Source: Brevibacillus brevis (GTDB taxonomy: Bacteria; Bacillota; Bacilli; Brevibacillales; Brevibacillaceae). From it: 64,000 nucleotides of DNA. The notes beneath the pieces were generated by a model. That model saw nothing but the letters and a program-made list of their open reading frames with translations, made no database searches and had not been told where the DNA came from. The stretch lies in assembly GCF_001039275.2 (NCBI RefSeq), contig NZ_CP030117.1, forward strand, positions 552,001-616,000, in the 5' to 3' direction. Numbering within the stretch: position 1 is the stretch's first letter; the number at the start of each line of letters is the position of its first letter. Below, in pieces: positions 18,051-26,025 of this stretch. The position numbers and the translations under genes were made by a program.

Positions 18051-18623
18051 ATGAATCCACTACTGCTCTCTTTTCCGGAACATTTTGAAACTCAGCGATT
18101 ATTGATTAGAGCACCGCAATGGGGGGATGGTCAATTTGTAAATGAAGCCATACGTGAGAGTGTAAATGAGATGCGCCCCTGGCTTCCGTTTGTAAAAAAC
18201 CTCCCATCTATTGACGATTCGGAAGCCTACGTGCGTAAGGCCAGGCTCAATTTTCTAGAGCGCACAGACTTAGTGCTACATATATTCGAAAAGAATACAG
18301 GGCAGTTTGTGGGCAGTAGTGGGCTCCATCGCTTTGATTGGTATGTACGCAAATTTGAAATTGGATATTGGCTACGCACATCGCGTACTGGTGAGGGTCT
18401 AATGACAGAGGCAGTAAAAGGTGTCGTTGCCTTTACCATTTCAGAGTTGGAAGCTAACCGCCTTGAAATTCGCTGTGATACTCGGAATAACGCAAGTATA
18501 GCTGTAGCTAAGAAGGCAGGTTTTACGTTGGAGGGTACTTTACGCAATGTGAACCGACATGACTCAGGAGAACTGACTGATACCCATATCTTTTCATTAG
18601 CAAAAGGTTATGAATATCATTGA
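18051..18623 (+). CDS. GNAT acetyltransferase, RimJ/RimL type
   Basis: A 190-residue GNAT-fold N-acetyltransferase that transfers acetyl from acetyl-CoA to an unknown amine. It begins ETQRLLIRAPQWGDG, the usual RimJ/RimL opening, and carries the acetyl-CoA-binding region GYWLRTSRTGEGLMTEA (here R-T-G-E-G in place of Q-G-x-G-x) and the closing RNNASIAVAKKAGFTLEGTLRN. Relatives acetylate ribosomal proteins or confer resistance to small molecules. The ATG at 18051 follows AAGGAGG by six bases. Own promoter and palindrome upstream; it interrupts the expected pur gene order. Confidence 0.88.
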   Translation: MNPLLLSFPEHFETQRLLIRAPQWGDGQFVNEAIRESVNEMRPWLPFVKNLPSIDDSEAYVRKARLNFLERTDLVLHIFEKNTGQFVGSSGLHRFDWYVRKFEIGYWLRTSRTGEGLMTEAVKGVVAFTISELEANRLEIRCDTRNNASIAVAKKAGFTLEGTLRNVNRHDSGELTDTHIFSLAKGYEYH

Positions 18624-18733
18624 TAACTGAGTTAACGGATGTGAAAGTATCAGTCTACTCCCCCCACCAAAAACGGTTTTGAAGACAACTTAAAAAATTC
18701 CTTAAGAAATTTTTAAAGATTTCTTTTGAAAGT

Positions 18734-18761
18734 TGTAACCGAAATGAAACCTCTTCCGTAC
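18734..18761 (+). promoter_or_regulatory. ECF-type promoter (SigX-like) before the sigma factor gene
   Basis: TGTAAC (18734-18739), 17-base spacer, CGTAC (18757-18761). This is close to the B. subtilis SigX consensus (TGTAAC-N17-CGWC) and suggests that the sigma factor encoded 140 bases downstream activates its own gene. Confidence 0.55.
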
Positions 18762-18900
18762 CTACTTGTGCGAGCTTACAACGAGCCCATAAGTACCTTA
18801 CAAAAGTGTAAGCTTCCTGAAATATAACTCGATGGTTCCTGCTTCGTTTCGAGCGTACAATGAAATCAATTCATACGGATCACGAAACGGGAGATCGATT

Positions 18901-19416
18901 ATGTCAACAGCAATCATGTATCCAAAATTAAGTCACCAACAAATTTACGAAGATTACTCTGCTAAAATATATCGCTATTTCCGCTACCGGGTAAAAAACG
19001 TCTGGGATGTGGAAGACCTGACAACGACTGTGTTTATCAAGGTGTACTCCAAGCTTGAGCAGTACGATGGCCGCCATCCTTTTGGCGCCTGGATTTTCCG
19101 AATTGCGCACAATGCTTTGATTGACTATATGCGCAAGAAGCGGGAGAGTCCGGTAGATCAGGACACATTTAGCAATATGGTCGCAACAGATAAGCTGCCG
19201 GAGGAGTGCCTTCTGAATCAGGAGACAACCGAGGGCTTGTGGGATAAGGTGCACACGCTGACAAAGGATCAGCGCAATGTGATCGCCCTGCGCTATCTCG
19301 GAGATTTGCGAATGAATGAGATCGCGGAAATTTTGGGTAAGACAGAGGCTTCGGTGAAAATCCTGCACTTCCGTGGGATTAAGAAGCTACAGCAATTGAT
19401 GGAGAATCAAGCATAA
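18901..19416 (+). CDS. ECF-type RNA polymerase sigma factor
   Basis: A 171-residue sigma-70 family protein with only region 2 (IYRYFRYRVKNVWDVEDLTTTVFIKVY, containing the conserved D-x-E-D-L-T core) and region 4 (LTKDQRNVIALRYLGDLRMNEIAEILGKTEASVKILHFRGIKKLQ). The ATG at 18901 follows GGGAG. No anti-sigma gene is adjacent: a terminator follows directly and the next gene is 650 bp away. How it is kept inactive is therefore unclear. The upstream SigX-like promoter suggests positive autoregulation. Confidence 0.9.
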   Translation: MSTAIMYPKLSHQQIYEDYSAKIYRYFRYRVKNVWDVEDLTTTVFIKVYSKLEQYDGRHPFGAWIFRIAHNALIDYMRKKRESPVDQDTFSNMVATDKLPEECLLNQETTEGLWDKVHTLTKDQRNVIALRYLGDLRMNEIAEILGKTEASVKILHFRGIKKLQQLMENQA

Positions 19417-19444
19417 AGGGGGGACAACAGTCCTACCCTTTTTT
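19415..19444 (+). terminator. Terminator of the ECF sigma gene
   Basis: Stem AAAGGG-GGAC / GTCC-CCCTTT with a short ACA-containing loop and T-run. It isolates the sigma gene from the hairpin elements that follow. Confidence 0.75.
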
Positions 19445-19464
19445 CTATTGAGGAGCTGTAGTGA

Positions 19465-19663
19465 AGAGAAGAATATTTCCATGCTAGGCTCCGGGCTTCG
19501 TCCTGCTGTGGGTCAAGACTGTCCGCTCCGAAGGGATTCGCGGGGAAACGCAAAAGTGGTAGCCGCTTCGTAGCACGGGCACGGTTGCGTTTCTTTTGCC
19601 CGCGAATCCCATCTCCGCTCAGTAGGACTCCACAAGTCGCTACGCCTGGAAATATTCTTCTCT
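19465..19663 (+). ncRNA. Structured hairpin element, copy A (possible RNA)
   Basis: A 199-bp element closed by a perfect 16-bp inverted repeat (AGAGAAGAATATTTCC at 19465-19480, complement at 19648-19663). An inner perfect 12-bp stem (GGGATTCGCGGG at 19533, complement at 19599-19610) continues as GAAACGCAA/TTGCGTTTC. Between the outer and inner stems on the 5' side lie TGTGGG (19507) and CTGTCCG followed by CTCC (ending 19529). These motifs recur at the same distance in copies B and D, which lie in the opposite orientation. No plausible gene. Function unknown; the alternative is a structured mobile repeat. Confidence 0.6.
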
Positions 19664-19728
19664 GGCGTTACTGATGGCATTCTTCAATCTATTAAGGCAT
19701 TTAAATCGGATCACACGGAAAGCTCGTA

Positions 19729-19930
19729 GAGGAAACAGGAGAAATAAGCGAAGATCTTAGGGACACCGACCGAGACGCAATGCAAAAAGCGAAACATGCC
19801 CTTAAGCGTCCACCTCTGAAACACATCCTGAAAGGACAACTTTGGACGCGGTTTCACTTTTTGCATGGAGTCGTGCAGAGGGTCCCACAGGGGGTGGCCC
19901 TAGAAGCTAAGCGTTTTCTCCTGTTTCCTC
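19729..19930 (-). ncRNA. Structured hairpin element, copy B (possible RNA)
   Basis: A 202-bp element closed by a perfect 16-bp inverted repeat (GAGGAAACAGGAGAAA at 19729-19744, complement at 19915-19930), then AGGGACACC/GGTGGCCCT (one mismatch). The inner stem is ATGCAAAAAG (19780) with its complement at 19857-19866, then GAAAC/GTTTC and GCGTCC/GGACGC, and finally a small TCC/GGA hairpin. Read on the minus strand it has TGTGGG, CTGCACG and CTCC (19889-19867) at the same distance from the outer stem as copy A. Its stems share no sequence with A or D. It begins 65 bp after copy A. Confidence 0.6.
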
Positions 19931-19986
19931 TCCTCCACAACAGCAACGTACAAGCCGCTTTTTCAATAGACATCAAAGTAAGAGAA

Positions 19987-20028
19987 ACGCCAAAGGCTTG
20001 GCGTAGTCTAGTTTTCTAATGGTATAGT
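19987..20028 (+). promoter_or_regulatory. Palindrome and extended -10 before the response regulator gene
   Basis: A perfect hairpin ACGCCAA/TTGGCGT (19987-20004, loop AGGC) is followed by TGGTATAGT (20020-20028), an extended -10 without a good -35. The palindrome is a possible binding site near a promoter for the two-component genes. Confidence 0.4.
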
Positions 20029-20072
20029 AAAGAATAAAATGGAGGAGACTCAAGACGAGAGGAGTATGAGTG

Positions 20073-20771
20073 ATGTCCACAATTATGATTGTAGAAGACG
20101 ACCCGAAAATCAACCAGCTGCTGCAAGAACAACTGGAAAAATACGGATTTCAAACAGTCAATGTTGAACATTTCGATAGAGTCATGGAGGTATTTACCCA
20201 AGGTCGTCCTGATCTGGTTCTGTTGGATGTGAATCTACCGAAATTTGATGGATTTTATTGGTGCCGGCAAATGCGCCAAGAGTCCAACTGCCCGATCCTG
20301 TTCATCTCAGCACGAGAAAGTAAAATGGACCAGGTGATGGCCTTGGAAAATGGGGCTGATGACTATATCACAAAGCCGTTTGACTACGATGTGGTCTTGG
20401 CCAAAATCCGCAGTCAGCTACGCCGTGCTTACGGACAATATGCTCCGCAAGAAGGGGAGCGTACAGTTGAGGTAGCGGGGCTCAAGCTGTTTTTGGAGCG
20501 AATGGAGCTGTCCATGTACGATACCAAAATCGAGCTGAGCAAAAAGGAAGCGTTACTGCTCGAAGCCTTGATGAATCAACATCCACGTGTCGTCAGCCGT
20601 GAGCGATTGCTAGAAAAGCTGTGGGATGAACAGTTTGTCGATGAAAACACGCTGAATGTCTACATCACACGCGTGCGCGGCAAGCTAAAGGACTTGGGCT
20701 TAGAGGGAGCTGTCGAGACAGTTCGCGGTTCTGGATATCGCCTACGTGCGACTTGGGAGGAAGGGCAATGA
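20073..20771 (+). CDS. BceR-like response regulator
   Basis: A 232-residue OmpR-family regulator: receiver domain with acidic pair EDD, phospho-acceptor Asp in LVLLDVNLP (near residue 52) and Lys in ITKPFDYD; a winged-helix DNA-binding domain ends RGSGYRLR. Sequence and neighbours place it in the BceR group, which senses cell-wall-active peptides through an ABC transporter. The ATG at 20073 lies eight bases after GAGAGGAG; a GTG three bases earlier is possible. Overlaps the kinase gene by four bases. Confidence 0.9.
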   Translation: MSTIMIVEDDPKINQLLQEQLEKYGFQTVNVEHFDRVMEVFTQGRPDLVLLDVNLPKFDGFYWCRQMRQESNCPILFISARESKMDQVMALENGADDYITKPFDYDVVLAKIRSQLRRAYGQYAPQEGERTVEVAGLKLFLERMELSMYDTKIELSKKEALLLEALMNQHPRVVSRERLLEKLWDEQFVDENTLNVYITRVRGKLKDLGLEGAVETVRGSGYRLRATWEEGQ

Positions 20772-21784
20772 AGCTGTTCCTTCGAGATCAATGGCCATTC
20801 GCAGCGTTTTTTCTCGTCCAATTGATCTTATTGATTATGATTTTTGCGATGGATGGGTACTGGAATGAATCATTGATGATCTACGTCATGTTTTTATCTG
20901 TTTTTTTCGCGGGGGCTTTTCTCGCCATCCGTTATTTGTCTCACCGCGCAATCTATCAGCGACTGAGCAAGCCGGTAGAGTCATTAGAGGAGCTGACCCA
21001 GACATACGGGAATTCACCGTTGTGCCGCGCGATGGATGACATCAGTCAGGAGCAATACCGACTCTACAAAGAACAGCTTCATGCCTACGAAAACAAGCAA
21101 CGGGACCATACGACGTTTATTCAGCAGTGGGTTCATCAGATGAAGACGCCGATTTCGGTTATTCATCTGTTGCTGCAAAATGAAGACGATCCAACAGCCG
21201 AAAGCGTCCGTGAAGAAGTGGACCGGATCAAGCGTGGACTGGAAACCGTTTTGTACATAGCTCGCCTCGACCGTTTTGAACAGGACTTCCTGATTGAGCC
21301 CGTAACGCTGCGTTCTTTGGTGCAGAATGTGTTGGCTGAAAACAAGCGGCTGTTTATTCGCAACCAGGTGTATCCTGAGGTAAAAGTGGATGAAAGTTGG
21401 CGAGTGGAATCGGACGATAAGTGGCTTGCTTTTGTCCTCAACCAATTGTTGACGAATGCCGTTCGTTATTCAGCAGGGAAAAGCAACAAGGTCACCATTC
21501 GTGCGTATGAACGCGGAGCACATGCCATACTGGAAGTGCAGGATTATGGAATCGGGATCCCTAGCGAAGATATTCGTCGCGTGTTCAAGCCGTATTTTAC
21601 AGGAGAAAACGGGCGCAAATACCCTGAATCCACCGGGATGGGGCTGTACTTGGTGAAAGAAATTTGCGGGCGGCTCCATCATGGGGTGGAAATGGAATCA
21701 GAAGTGGGCGAGGGGACAACCGTACGTATTGTCTTGTCTGCCGTCGTCCCAACCTTACAAGAAAGTAAGATAGCTGAAAGTTAA
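20768..21784 (+). CDS. BceS-like intramembrane-sensing histidine kinase
   Basis: A 338-residue kinase with two close membrane helices near the N-terminus (about 12-32 and 36-58) and hardly any extracellular loop, typical of BceS kinases that take their signal from the partner ABC transporter. The phospho-His is in FIQQWVHQMKTPISVI. ATP-binding boxes follow: NQLLTNAVRYS (N-box), VQDYGIGIP (G1) and GMGLYLVKEIC (G2). The ATG at 20768 overlaps the stop of the regulator gene; GGAGG lies seven bases upstream. Confidence 0.9.
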   Translation: MKLFLRDQWPFAAFFLVQLILLIMIFAMDGYWNESLMIYVMFLSVFFAGAFLAIRYLSHRAIYQRLSKPVESLEELTQTYGNSPLCRAMDDISQEQYRLYKEQLHAYENKQRDHTTFIQQWVHQMKTPISVIHLLLQNEDDPTAESVREEVDRIKRGLETVLYIARLDRFEQDFLIEPVTLRSLVQNVLAENKRLFIRNQVYPEVKVDESWRVESDDKWLAFVLNQLLTNAVRYSAGKSNKVTIRAYERGAHAILEVQDYGIGIPSEDIRRVFKPYFTGENGRKYPESTGMGLYLVKEICGRLHHGVEMESEVGEGTTVRIVLSAVVPTLQESKIAES

Positions 21785-21803
21785 TTCGATAGTTGCACTA
21801 TGC

Positions 21804-21995
21804 GCACTTTCGTATAGTTGAAGAGGTAGTTCAAAAAGTCGTCTTTTGATCACGAAGTAATTAAGAAAGCTGATTCGACATCGAAAGAGGTGTTCACCTT
21901 TAAAGTCCGGTGCTCATGTAGATTCCTACACTCTGCTCCTCCTTTTGCAGGTTCTCTCCTCTTTCTCGGTGCTGAAAAGACGAATTTGAAAGTGC
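21804..21995. repeat. Large imperfect hairpin element, copy C (different family)
   Basis: TCGTCTTTT (21839-21847) pairs with AAAAGACGA (21975-21983). Flanking TTCAAA/TTTGAA and GCACTTTC (21804-21811) with GAAAGTGC (21988-21995) extend or compete with the stem. Inner hairpins are AAAG-GTG type at 21885-21903 and GTAG/CTAC near 21918-21929. It lacks the TGTGGG/CTGTCCG motifs of copies A, B and D. From memory, similar sequence beginning GTTCAAAAAGTC recurs in Brevibacillus intergenic regions, so it is probably a dispersed repeat. It separates kinase and transporter genes. Confidence 0.5.
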
Positions 21996-22013
21996 AAGAA
22001 AGGGGAATGGCGC

Positions 22014-22784
22014 ATGGAAATGCTTGCTGTAAATAGCTTAAGTAAAATATACGGGGGCAAGGTAACCTACCGCGCGCTGACCGATATCGATTTTTCGATT
22101 CGCAAGGGCGAATTCGTCGGTATTATGGGCCCCTCAGGCAGTGGCAAGACTACGCTATTAAACATGATCTCCACCATTGATACACCAACCTCTGGTGCGG
22201 TTCTTTTGAACGGTACGAATCCGCATCATTTAAAAAAAGATAAACTAGCCCTGTTTCGTCGCCGTGAGCTCGGTTTTGTGTTCCAAGATTTCAATCTCTT
22301 GGACACGTTGACGATTGGGGAAAATATCGTGTTGCCACTGACGCTGGACAATGAGAAAGTATCGGTCATGGAAGAAAAGCTGCAAAGTGTTGCAGAGAAG
22401 CTAGGGATTCAGGACATTTTGGAAAAGCGGACCTTCGAGGTATCTGGGGGACAACGCCAACGGACGGCAATTGCCAGGGCGATCATTCATTCCCCATCGC
22501 TTTTGCTCGCTGACGAGCCGACAGGAAATCTTGATTCCAAGTCTTCACGCAATGTGATGGAGACACTGGAAGCGATCAATAAGAGGGACAATACCACCAT
22601 GATGATGGTGACGCATGATGCTTTGGCGGCCAGCTATTGCCATCGGGTGATTTTTATTAAAGACGGACAGCTCCATAACGAGATGTATCGTGGTGAGAGT
22701 CGACAGGTATTCTTCCAGAAAATTATTGACTCATTGTCGTTTTTGGGAGGGAACACCTATGACCTTTCGACAATTCGCGTGTAA
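22014..22784 (+). CDS. BceA-like ABC transporter ATPase
   Basis: A 256-residue ABC ATPase of the MacB/BceA type. Walker A is GPSGSGKTT, the Q-loop is FVFQDFN, the signature reads VSGGQRQR, and Walker B is LLLADEPTGNLDS, with the switch His in VTHD. It powers the FtsX-like permease encoded next, for peptide-antibiotic resistance and signalling to the BceS-like kinase. AAAGGGG lies nine bases upstream of ATG 22014. The end overlaps the permease start by 26 bases. Confidence 0.92.
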   Translation: MEMLAVNSLSKIYGGKVTYRALTDIDFSIRKGEFVGIMGPSGSGKTTLLNMISTIDTPTSGAVLLNGTNPHHLKKDKLALFRRRELGFVFQDFNLLDTLTIGENIVLPLTLDNEKVSVMEEKLQSVAEKLGIQDILEKRTFEVSGGQRQRTAIARAIIHSPSLLLADEPTGNLDSKSSRNVMETLEAINKRDNTTMMMVTHDALAASYCHRVIFIKDGQLHNEMYRGESRQVFFQKIIDSLSFLGGNTYDLSTIRV

Positions 22785-24645
22785 TAACGTTGTACGAAAT
22801 AAACGGATGTACGCTGCGTTTTTCATGAGTAGCGTTTTTTCTGTCTTAATCTTTTTCGTTTATGCGATGTTCATTTTTCATCCGGAAATTATCGGACAGG
22901 AGATCCATGAATCCGTAGCCACTGGGATGATGGCGGCTGAGTACGTCATTTTTCTGTTCTCCTTCTTTTTTCTCTTTTACTGTGTTGGAGCTTTCCTGAA
23001 AAAGAGGGAGAAGGAGTTCGGCATCCTTTTTATCCAGGGCATGACACCGCTACAGCGGAATACGCTGATATTTATGGAAAACATGCTGATTGGGATTGTC
23101 TCGATTGCCATCGGGATTGGGCTTGGGTTGGTTCTCGCCAAGCTGTTTTTCCAATTCGCCGGATTTTTGCTGGATGTAAAAGCACTCGGGTTTTACTTCC
23201 CGTGGAAAGCGATCGGTTTGACAGTGGTGGCGTTTCTCATCTTGTATGCAGCCATTTCACTGTTTACCGTCCTCGTGCTGCGAAGCCGTAGTCTGTTGGA
23301 TCTGTTGCAAGGAAGTGGTCGGCCTAAGCGTGAGCCGAGGGCATCGTTAGTGCTGTCTCTGGTCGCAGTAGCTTTGTTGGGAATGAGCTATGCCTTAGCC
23401 CTCACGGCTGATGGCGTGAATGTGCTCGTGCTGATGCTTCCGGTCATTGCGCTGACGACTGTAGGAACGTATCTGTTGTTTACTCAGTTAAGCGTCATCT
23501 TCATCGATTTTCTGAAGAAGCGTCGCGTTTTCTATTGGAAAGGTACGAATCTCCTGACGCTCTCTGATCTGGCCTATCGGATGAAGGATAATGCACGGAT
23601 GTTCTTTTTGGTCAGCATCGTCTCTACCGTTGCTTTTTGTGCGATTGGCACGCTGGCAGCTTTGGCTGGATCGATTCAGATCACGGTGATGAAAACACAT
23701 CCGTTTGCGTTTGAATACCAGTCCAAACAAAGCGATGCGGAGAGAGCGCAGCATCTGGCGTTAATCGAAACGAGCTTGCAGCAAAGTGGCTTTTCCTTCG
23801 AAAAATATCAAGTGGCAATGCGAGTTTTGCCAGATATGGTTCAGGAGGAAAGGGTCGGAGTAGTCAAGCTGTCTGACTACAATCGGCTGGCGGTAGCATC
23901 CAATTCGACTGTACTCGAAATGACGAATAAAGAGGCCTTCGTACTGCTCAATTGGATTGGTGATTCGGTAGCGAGCAAAACGCTGCAAGTGGGGAAGGCA
24001 CAGCTCGCAGTCAAAACAGATACGAATATGACTCCATTGATCAGAGGGATTGAATTTGAGCGATTGGTTGTCGTACCGAATCAGGTGTATGACCAGCTTC
24101 CGAAAATGAAGGAAGAAAAGCGCTTTGTTTACGAGGTGCCAAGATGGAAGGAAACGCAGGATCTTAGTCTCAAGCTTCAGGAAGATATTCCTCATTTCGA
24201 AGAAAATTATTCGTTTTCAGCTCGTGCGCCCTACTACCACACCATGAAACAAATGGCGAATATGGGACTCTTTATCGGATTGTTTGTGGGCGTGTTGTTC
24301 TTTGTAGCCGCAGCAAGCTTTCTCTATTTCCGTCTGTACACGGATCTGGAATACGACAAGCGGCATTATGGAGCGCTTTCCAAGATTGGACTCACGGATG
24401 CGGAATTGACGCGGATCGTCACGACCCAGGTTGCCCTGTTGTTCTTCGTGCCGATTGTGGTAGCCATTATTCACAGCATGGTGGCGTTCGTTTCCCTGCA
24501 AAGCTTGTTGAAGCTAATTCTTGTCGCGTCTGTGGTCAAACCGACCGCGATTGTCCTATGCAGCTTCGTTGTTGTTCAAGGTGTGTATTTCTGGATCATT
24601 CGAAACCGTTACTTGTTCCATTTAAAGCAATCAATGAACCGCTAA
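22759..24645 (+). CDS. BceB-like ABC transporter permease (FtsX family)
   Basis: A 628-residue permease with about ten membrane helices and a large extracellular domain (roughly residues 310-490) between helices seven and eight, the BceB layout in which that domain recognises peptide antibiotics and drives signalling through the kinase. It opens MTFRQFACNNVVRNKRMYAAFFMSS, as BceB proteins do, and includes FLKKREKEFGILFIQGM. The ATG at 22759 has GGGAGG eight bases upstream. With the other three genes it forms a complete sensing-resistance module; the peptide cannot be told from sequence. Confidence 0.92.
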   Translation: MTFRQFACNNVVRNKRMYAAFFMSSVFSVLIFFVYAMFIFHPEIIGQEIHESVATGMMAAEYVIFLFSFFFLFYCVGAFLKKREKEFGILFIQGMTPLQRNTLIFMENMLIGIVSIAIGIGLGLVLAKLFFQFAGFLLDVKALGFYFPWKAIGLTVVAFLILYAAISLFTVLVLRSRSLLDLLQGSGRPKREPRASLVLSLVAVALLGMSYALALTADGVNVLVLMLPVIALTTVGTYLLFTQLSVIFIDFLKKRRVFYWKGTNLLTLSDLAYRMKDNARMFFLVSIVSTVAFCAIGTLAALAGSIQITVMKTHPFAFEYQSKQSDAERAQHLALIETSLQQSGFSFEKYQVAMRVLPDMVQEERVGVVKLSDYNRLAVASNSTVLEMTNKEAFVLLNWIGDSVASKTLQVGKAQLAVKTDTNMTPLIRGIEFERLVVVPNQVYDQLPKMKEEKRFVYEVPRWKETQDLSLKLQEDIPHFEENYSFSARAPYYHTMKQMANMGLFIGLFVGVLFFVAAASFLYFRLYTDLEYDKRHYGALSKIGLTDAELTRIVTTQVALLFFVPIVVAIIHSMVAFVSLQSLLKLILVASVVKPTAIVLCSFVVVQGVYFWIIRNRYLFHLKQSMNR

Positions 24646-24658
24646 TGACTTTTCCATC

Positions 24659-24680
24659 ATGTCCAGATGCGCATGGACAT
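24659..24680 (+). promoter_or_regulatory. Inverted repeat before guanine deaminase gene
   Basis: ATGTCCA (24659-24665) and TGGACAT (24674-24680) with an eight-base loop, no T-run after it. A possible operator in the 70-bp gap between the permease and deaminase genes, or a mild hairpin. Confidence 0.3.
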
Positions 24681-24715
24681 AGGATAAAAGGAGACGGATG
24701 CGAGGGGGCAGGCGG

Positions 24716-25186
24716 ATGGAACAAGAGGCATGGATGGGTCAAGCCGTACAGATTGCGTTTGAAAATGTACGTGATAAAATAGGCGGACCGTTTGGAGCCA
24801 TTGTCGTGAAGGAGGGGCAGATTATCGGGCGAGGGCGCAATGAAGTGACGACGAGTAATGACCCTACGGCACATGCTGAAATTCAAGCAATTCGGGAAGC
24901 ATGTCGTCATCTCCAAACCTTTCAGTTAAACGATTGTGACCTGTATACGAGCTGTGAGCCGTGTCCGATGTGTCTGGGAGCCATCTATTGGGCCAGACCG
25001 CGCAATGTCTATTACGCTTGCACGAAAGAAGATGCGGCGCATGTCGGTTTTGATGATCAGTTTATTTATGAGCAGATAGTTCTCCCTCATGAGGAGCGCA
25101 GCATTCCTTTTCAGAGAATCAATCTTGCGAATAGACAGAGTCCATTTGAAGCATGGTCTCAATCTCAGGACCGTATCGAATATTAA
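24716..25186 (+). CDS. guaD: Guanine deaminase
   Basis: A 156-residue cytidine-deaminase-fold enzyme converting guanine to xanthine. It has the zinc site HAEIQAIREAC (His ligand and catalytic Glu) and CEPCPMCLGAIYWARP (two Cys ligands). The sequence IGGPFGAIVVK...VTTSNDPTAHAE follows B. subtilis GuaD closely, distinguishing it from tRNA adenosine deaminase. The ATG at 24716 has AGGGGG seven bases upstream; an in-frame ATG at 24698 with AAGGAG only four bases away is a weaker alternative. Single gene with its own terminator. Confidence 0.92.
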   Translation: MEQEAWMGQAVQIAFENVRDKIGGPFGAIVVKEGQIIGRGRNEVTTSNDPTAHAEIQAIREACRHLQTFQLNDCDLYTSCEPCPMCLGAIYWARPRNVYYACTKEDAAHVGFDDQFIYEQIVLPHEERSIPFQRINLANRQSPFEAWSQSQDRIEY

Positions 25187-25187
25187 T

Positions 25188-25221
25188 AAAGAGCCTCTCC
25201 TGTGTGGAGTAGGCTCTTTTT
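25188..25221 (+). terminator. guaD terminator
   Basis: Stem AAGAGCCT-CTCC / GGAG-T-AGGCTCTT followed by a T-run. Confidence 0.88.
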
Positions 25222-25267
25222 CTTCGTTTTATTTATAGCAAGAATAGATGGAAAGAAAAAAATAAAA

Positions 25268-25281
25268 TGAAAATGCTTTCA
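25268..25281 (+). promoter_or_regulatory. Candidate cre site (CcpA) upstream of the ywr-like cluster
   Basis: TGAAAATGCTTTCA matches the cre consensus TGWAARCGYTWNCA at 13 of 14 positions (T in place of the first central C). It lies about 25 bases upstream of the -35, where CcpA would activate rather than block. A second smaller palindrome, TGAAATTTTCA, follows at 25285-25295. Confidence 0.6.
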
Positions 25282-25305
25282 AAATGAAATTTTCAGATAA
25301 AGGTA

Positions 25306-25334
25306 TTGCACTATGTCGAAAATCGTATTATAGT
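25306..25334 (+). promoter_or_regulatory. SigA promoter of the ywrC-like gene
   Basis: TTGCAC (25306-25311), 17-base spacer, TATAGT (25329-25334). The leader before the ATG is about 90 nt. Confidence 0.7.
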
Positions 25335-25429
25335 AACAACAATCATTATGGAATTCGACCTATTTTCATAAAATATAGCTGTAATAAGGTTGGATTATGC
25401 TGAAAAAAGACGAATAAAGGTGTGTTTAT

Positions 25430-25906
25430 ATGGAAGAAACTTTTCGAAGATCACTTTATCCTGATTTAGATGACATCGACTATGGGATCATTCGGGCCTT
25501 GCAAGGAAATGCGCGCTTGCCGTTTACACAGATTGCGAAGGACCTCGGGGTCACGGAAAAGACGATCCGCATGCGCGTTCAGCAATTGCAGGACGAAGGC
25601 GCCCTGAGTCTGGTCGGTATTGTCAATCCAGTCAAGGCAGGGTTTCACGTACAGGCGATGATTCAAGTGGCTGTGGATGCGGAAAAGCTGGACGATGTGG
25701 TTGCTGCGTTAACGGAAACCGTAGAGATCAGGCTCATCGTACTCACTTCTGGTGAATATCAGCTTTTCACACAGGTGCTCGTAACAAGTAACGAAGAATT
25801 ATCGCAATTTTTACTCAAAAAGCTACACAAAATTCCTGGTATCTCCAAAACGAATGTCATTAACGAACTGAAAATACTGAAGTCCAAGTATAACTTTATC
25901 CGTTAA
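25430..25906 (+). CDS. ywrC: Lrp/AsnC-family transcription regulator
   Basis: A 158-residue regulator with an N-terminal helix-turn-helix (LDDIDYGIIRALQGNARLPFTQIAKDLGVTEKTIRMRVQQLQDEG) and a C-terminal RAM ligand-binding domain (residues about 70-150). Such proteins sense amino acids or related small molecules and usually control neighbouring transport genes. Position first in a cluster with chromate-family transporter pair and gamma-glutamyltransferase parallels B. subtilis ywrC with ywrAB and ywrD. AAGGTG precedes ATG 25430. Probably controls the importer genes downstream. Confidence 0.88.
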   Translation: MEETFRRSLYPDLDDIDYGIIRALQGNARLPFTQIAKDLGVTEKTIRMRVQQLQDEGALSLVGIVNPVKAGFHVQAMIQVAVDAEKLDDVVAALTETVEIRLIVLTSGEYQLFTQVLVTSNEELSQFLLKKLHKIPGISKTNVINELKILKSKYNFIR

Positions 25907-26025
25907 GCACGAGTGACCTTGGAAGGGGGAATGCCATCGGACGAAAATCCGCTGGGATGATGAAATGAATGACGAACGATTCTGAGAAGAGACTAGAGAA
26001 AATATGAGAGAAAAGGGGTCATCCT

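Noticed and set aside
19780..20019. Open frame of 79 codons inside hairpin element B
   Set aside because: It starts within the inner stem, lacks a ribosome site and its translation looks random; the DNA is explained by the hairpin.
21804..21995. Element C as a fourth member of the A/B/D family
   Set aside because: It has similar size and a large hairpin but neither the 16-bp outer stem nor the TGTGGG, CTGTCCG and CTCC motifs on either strand.
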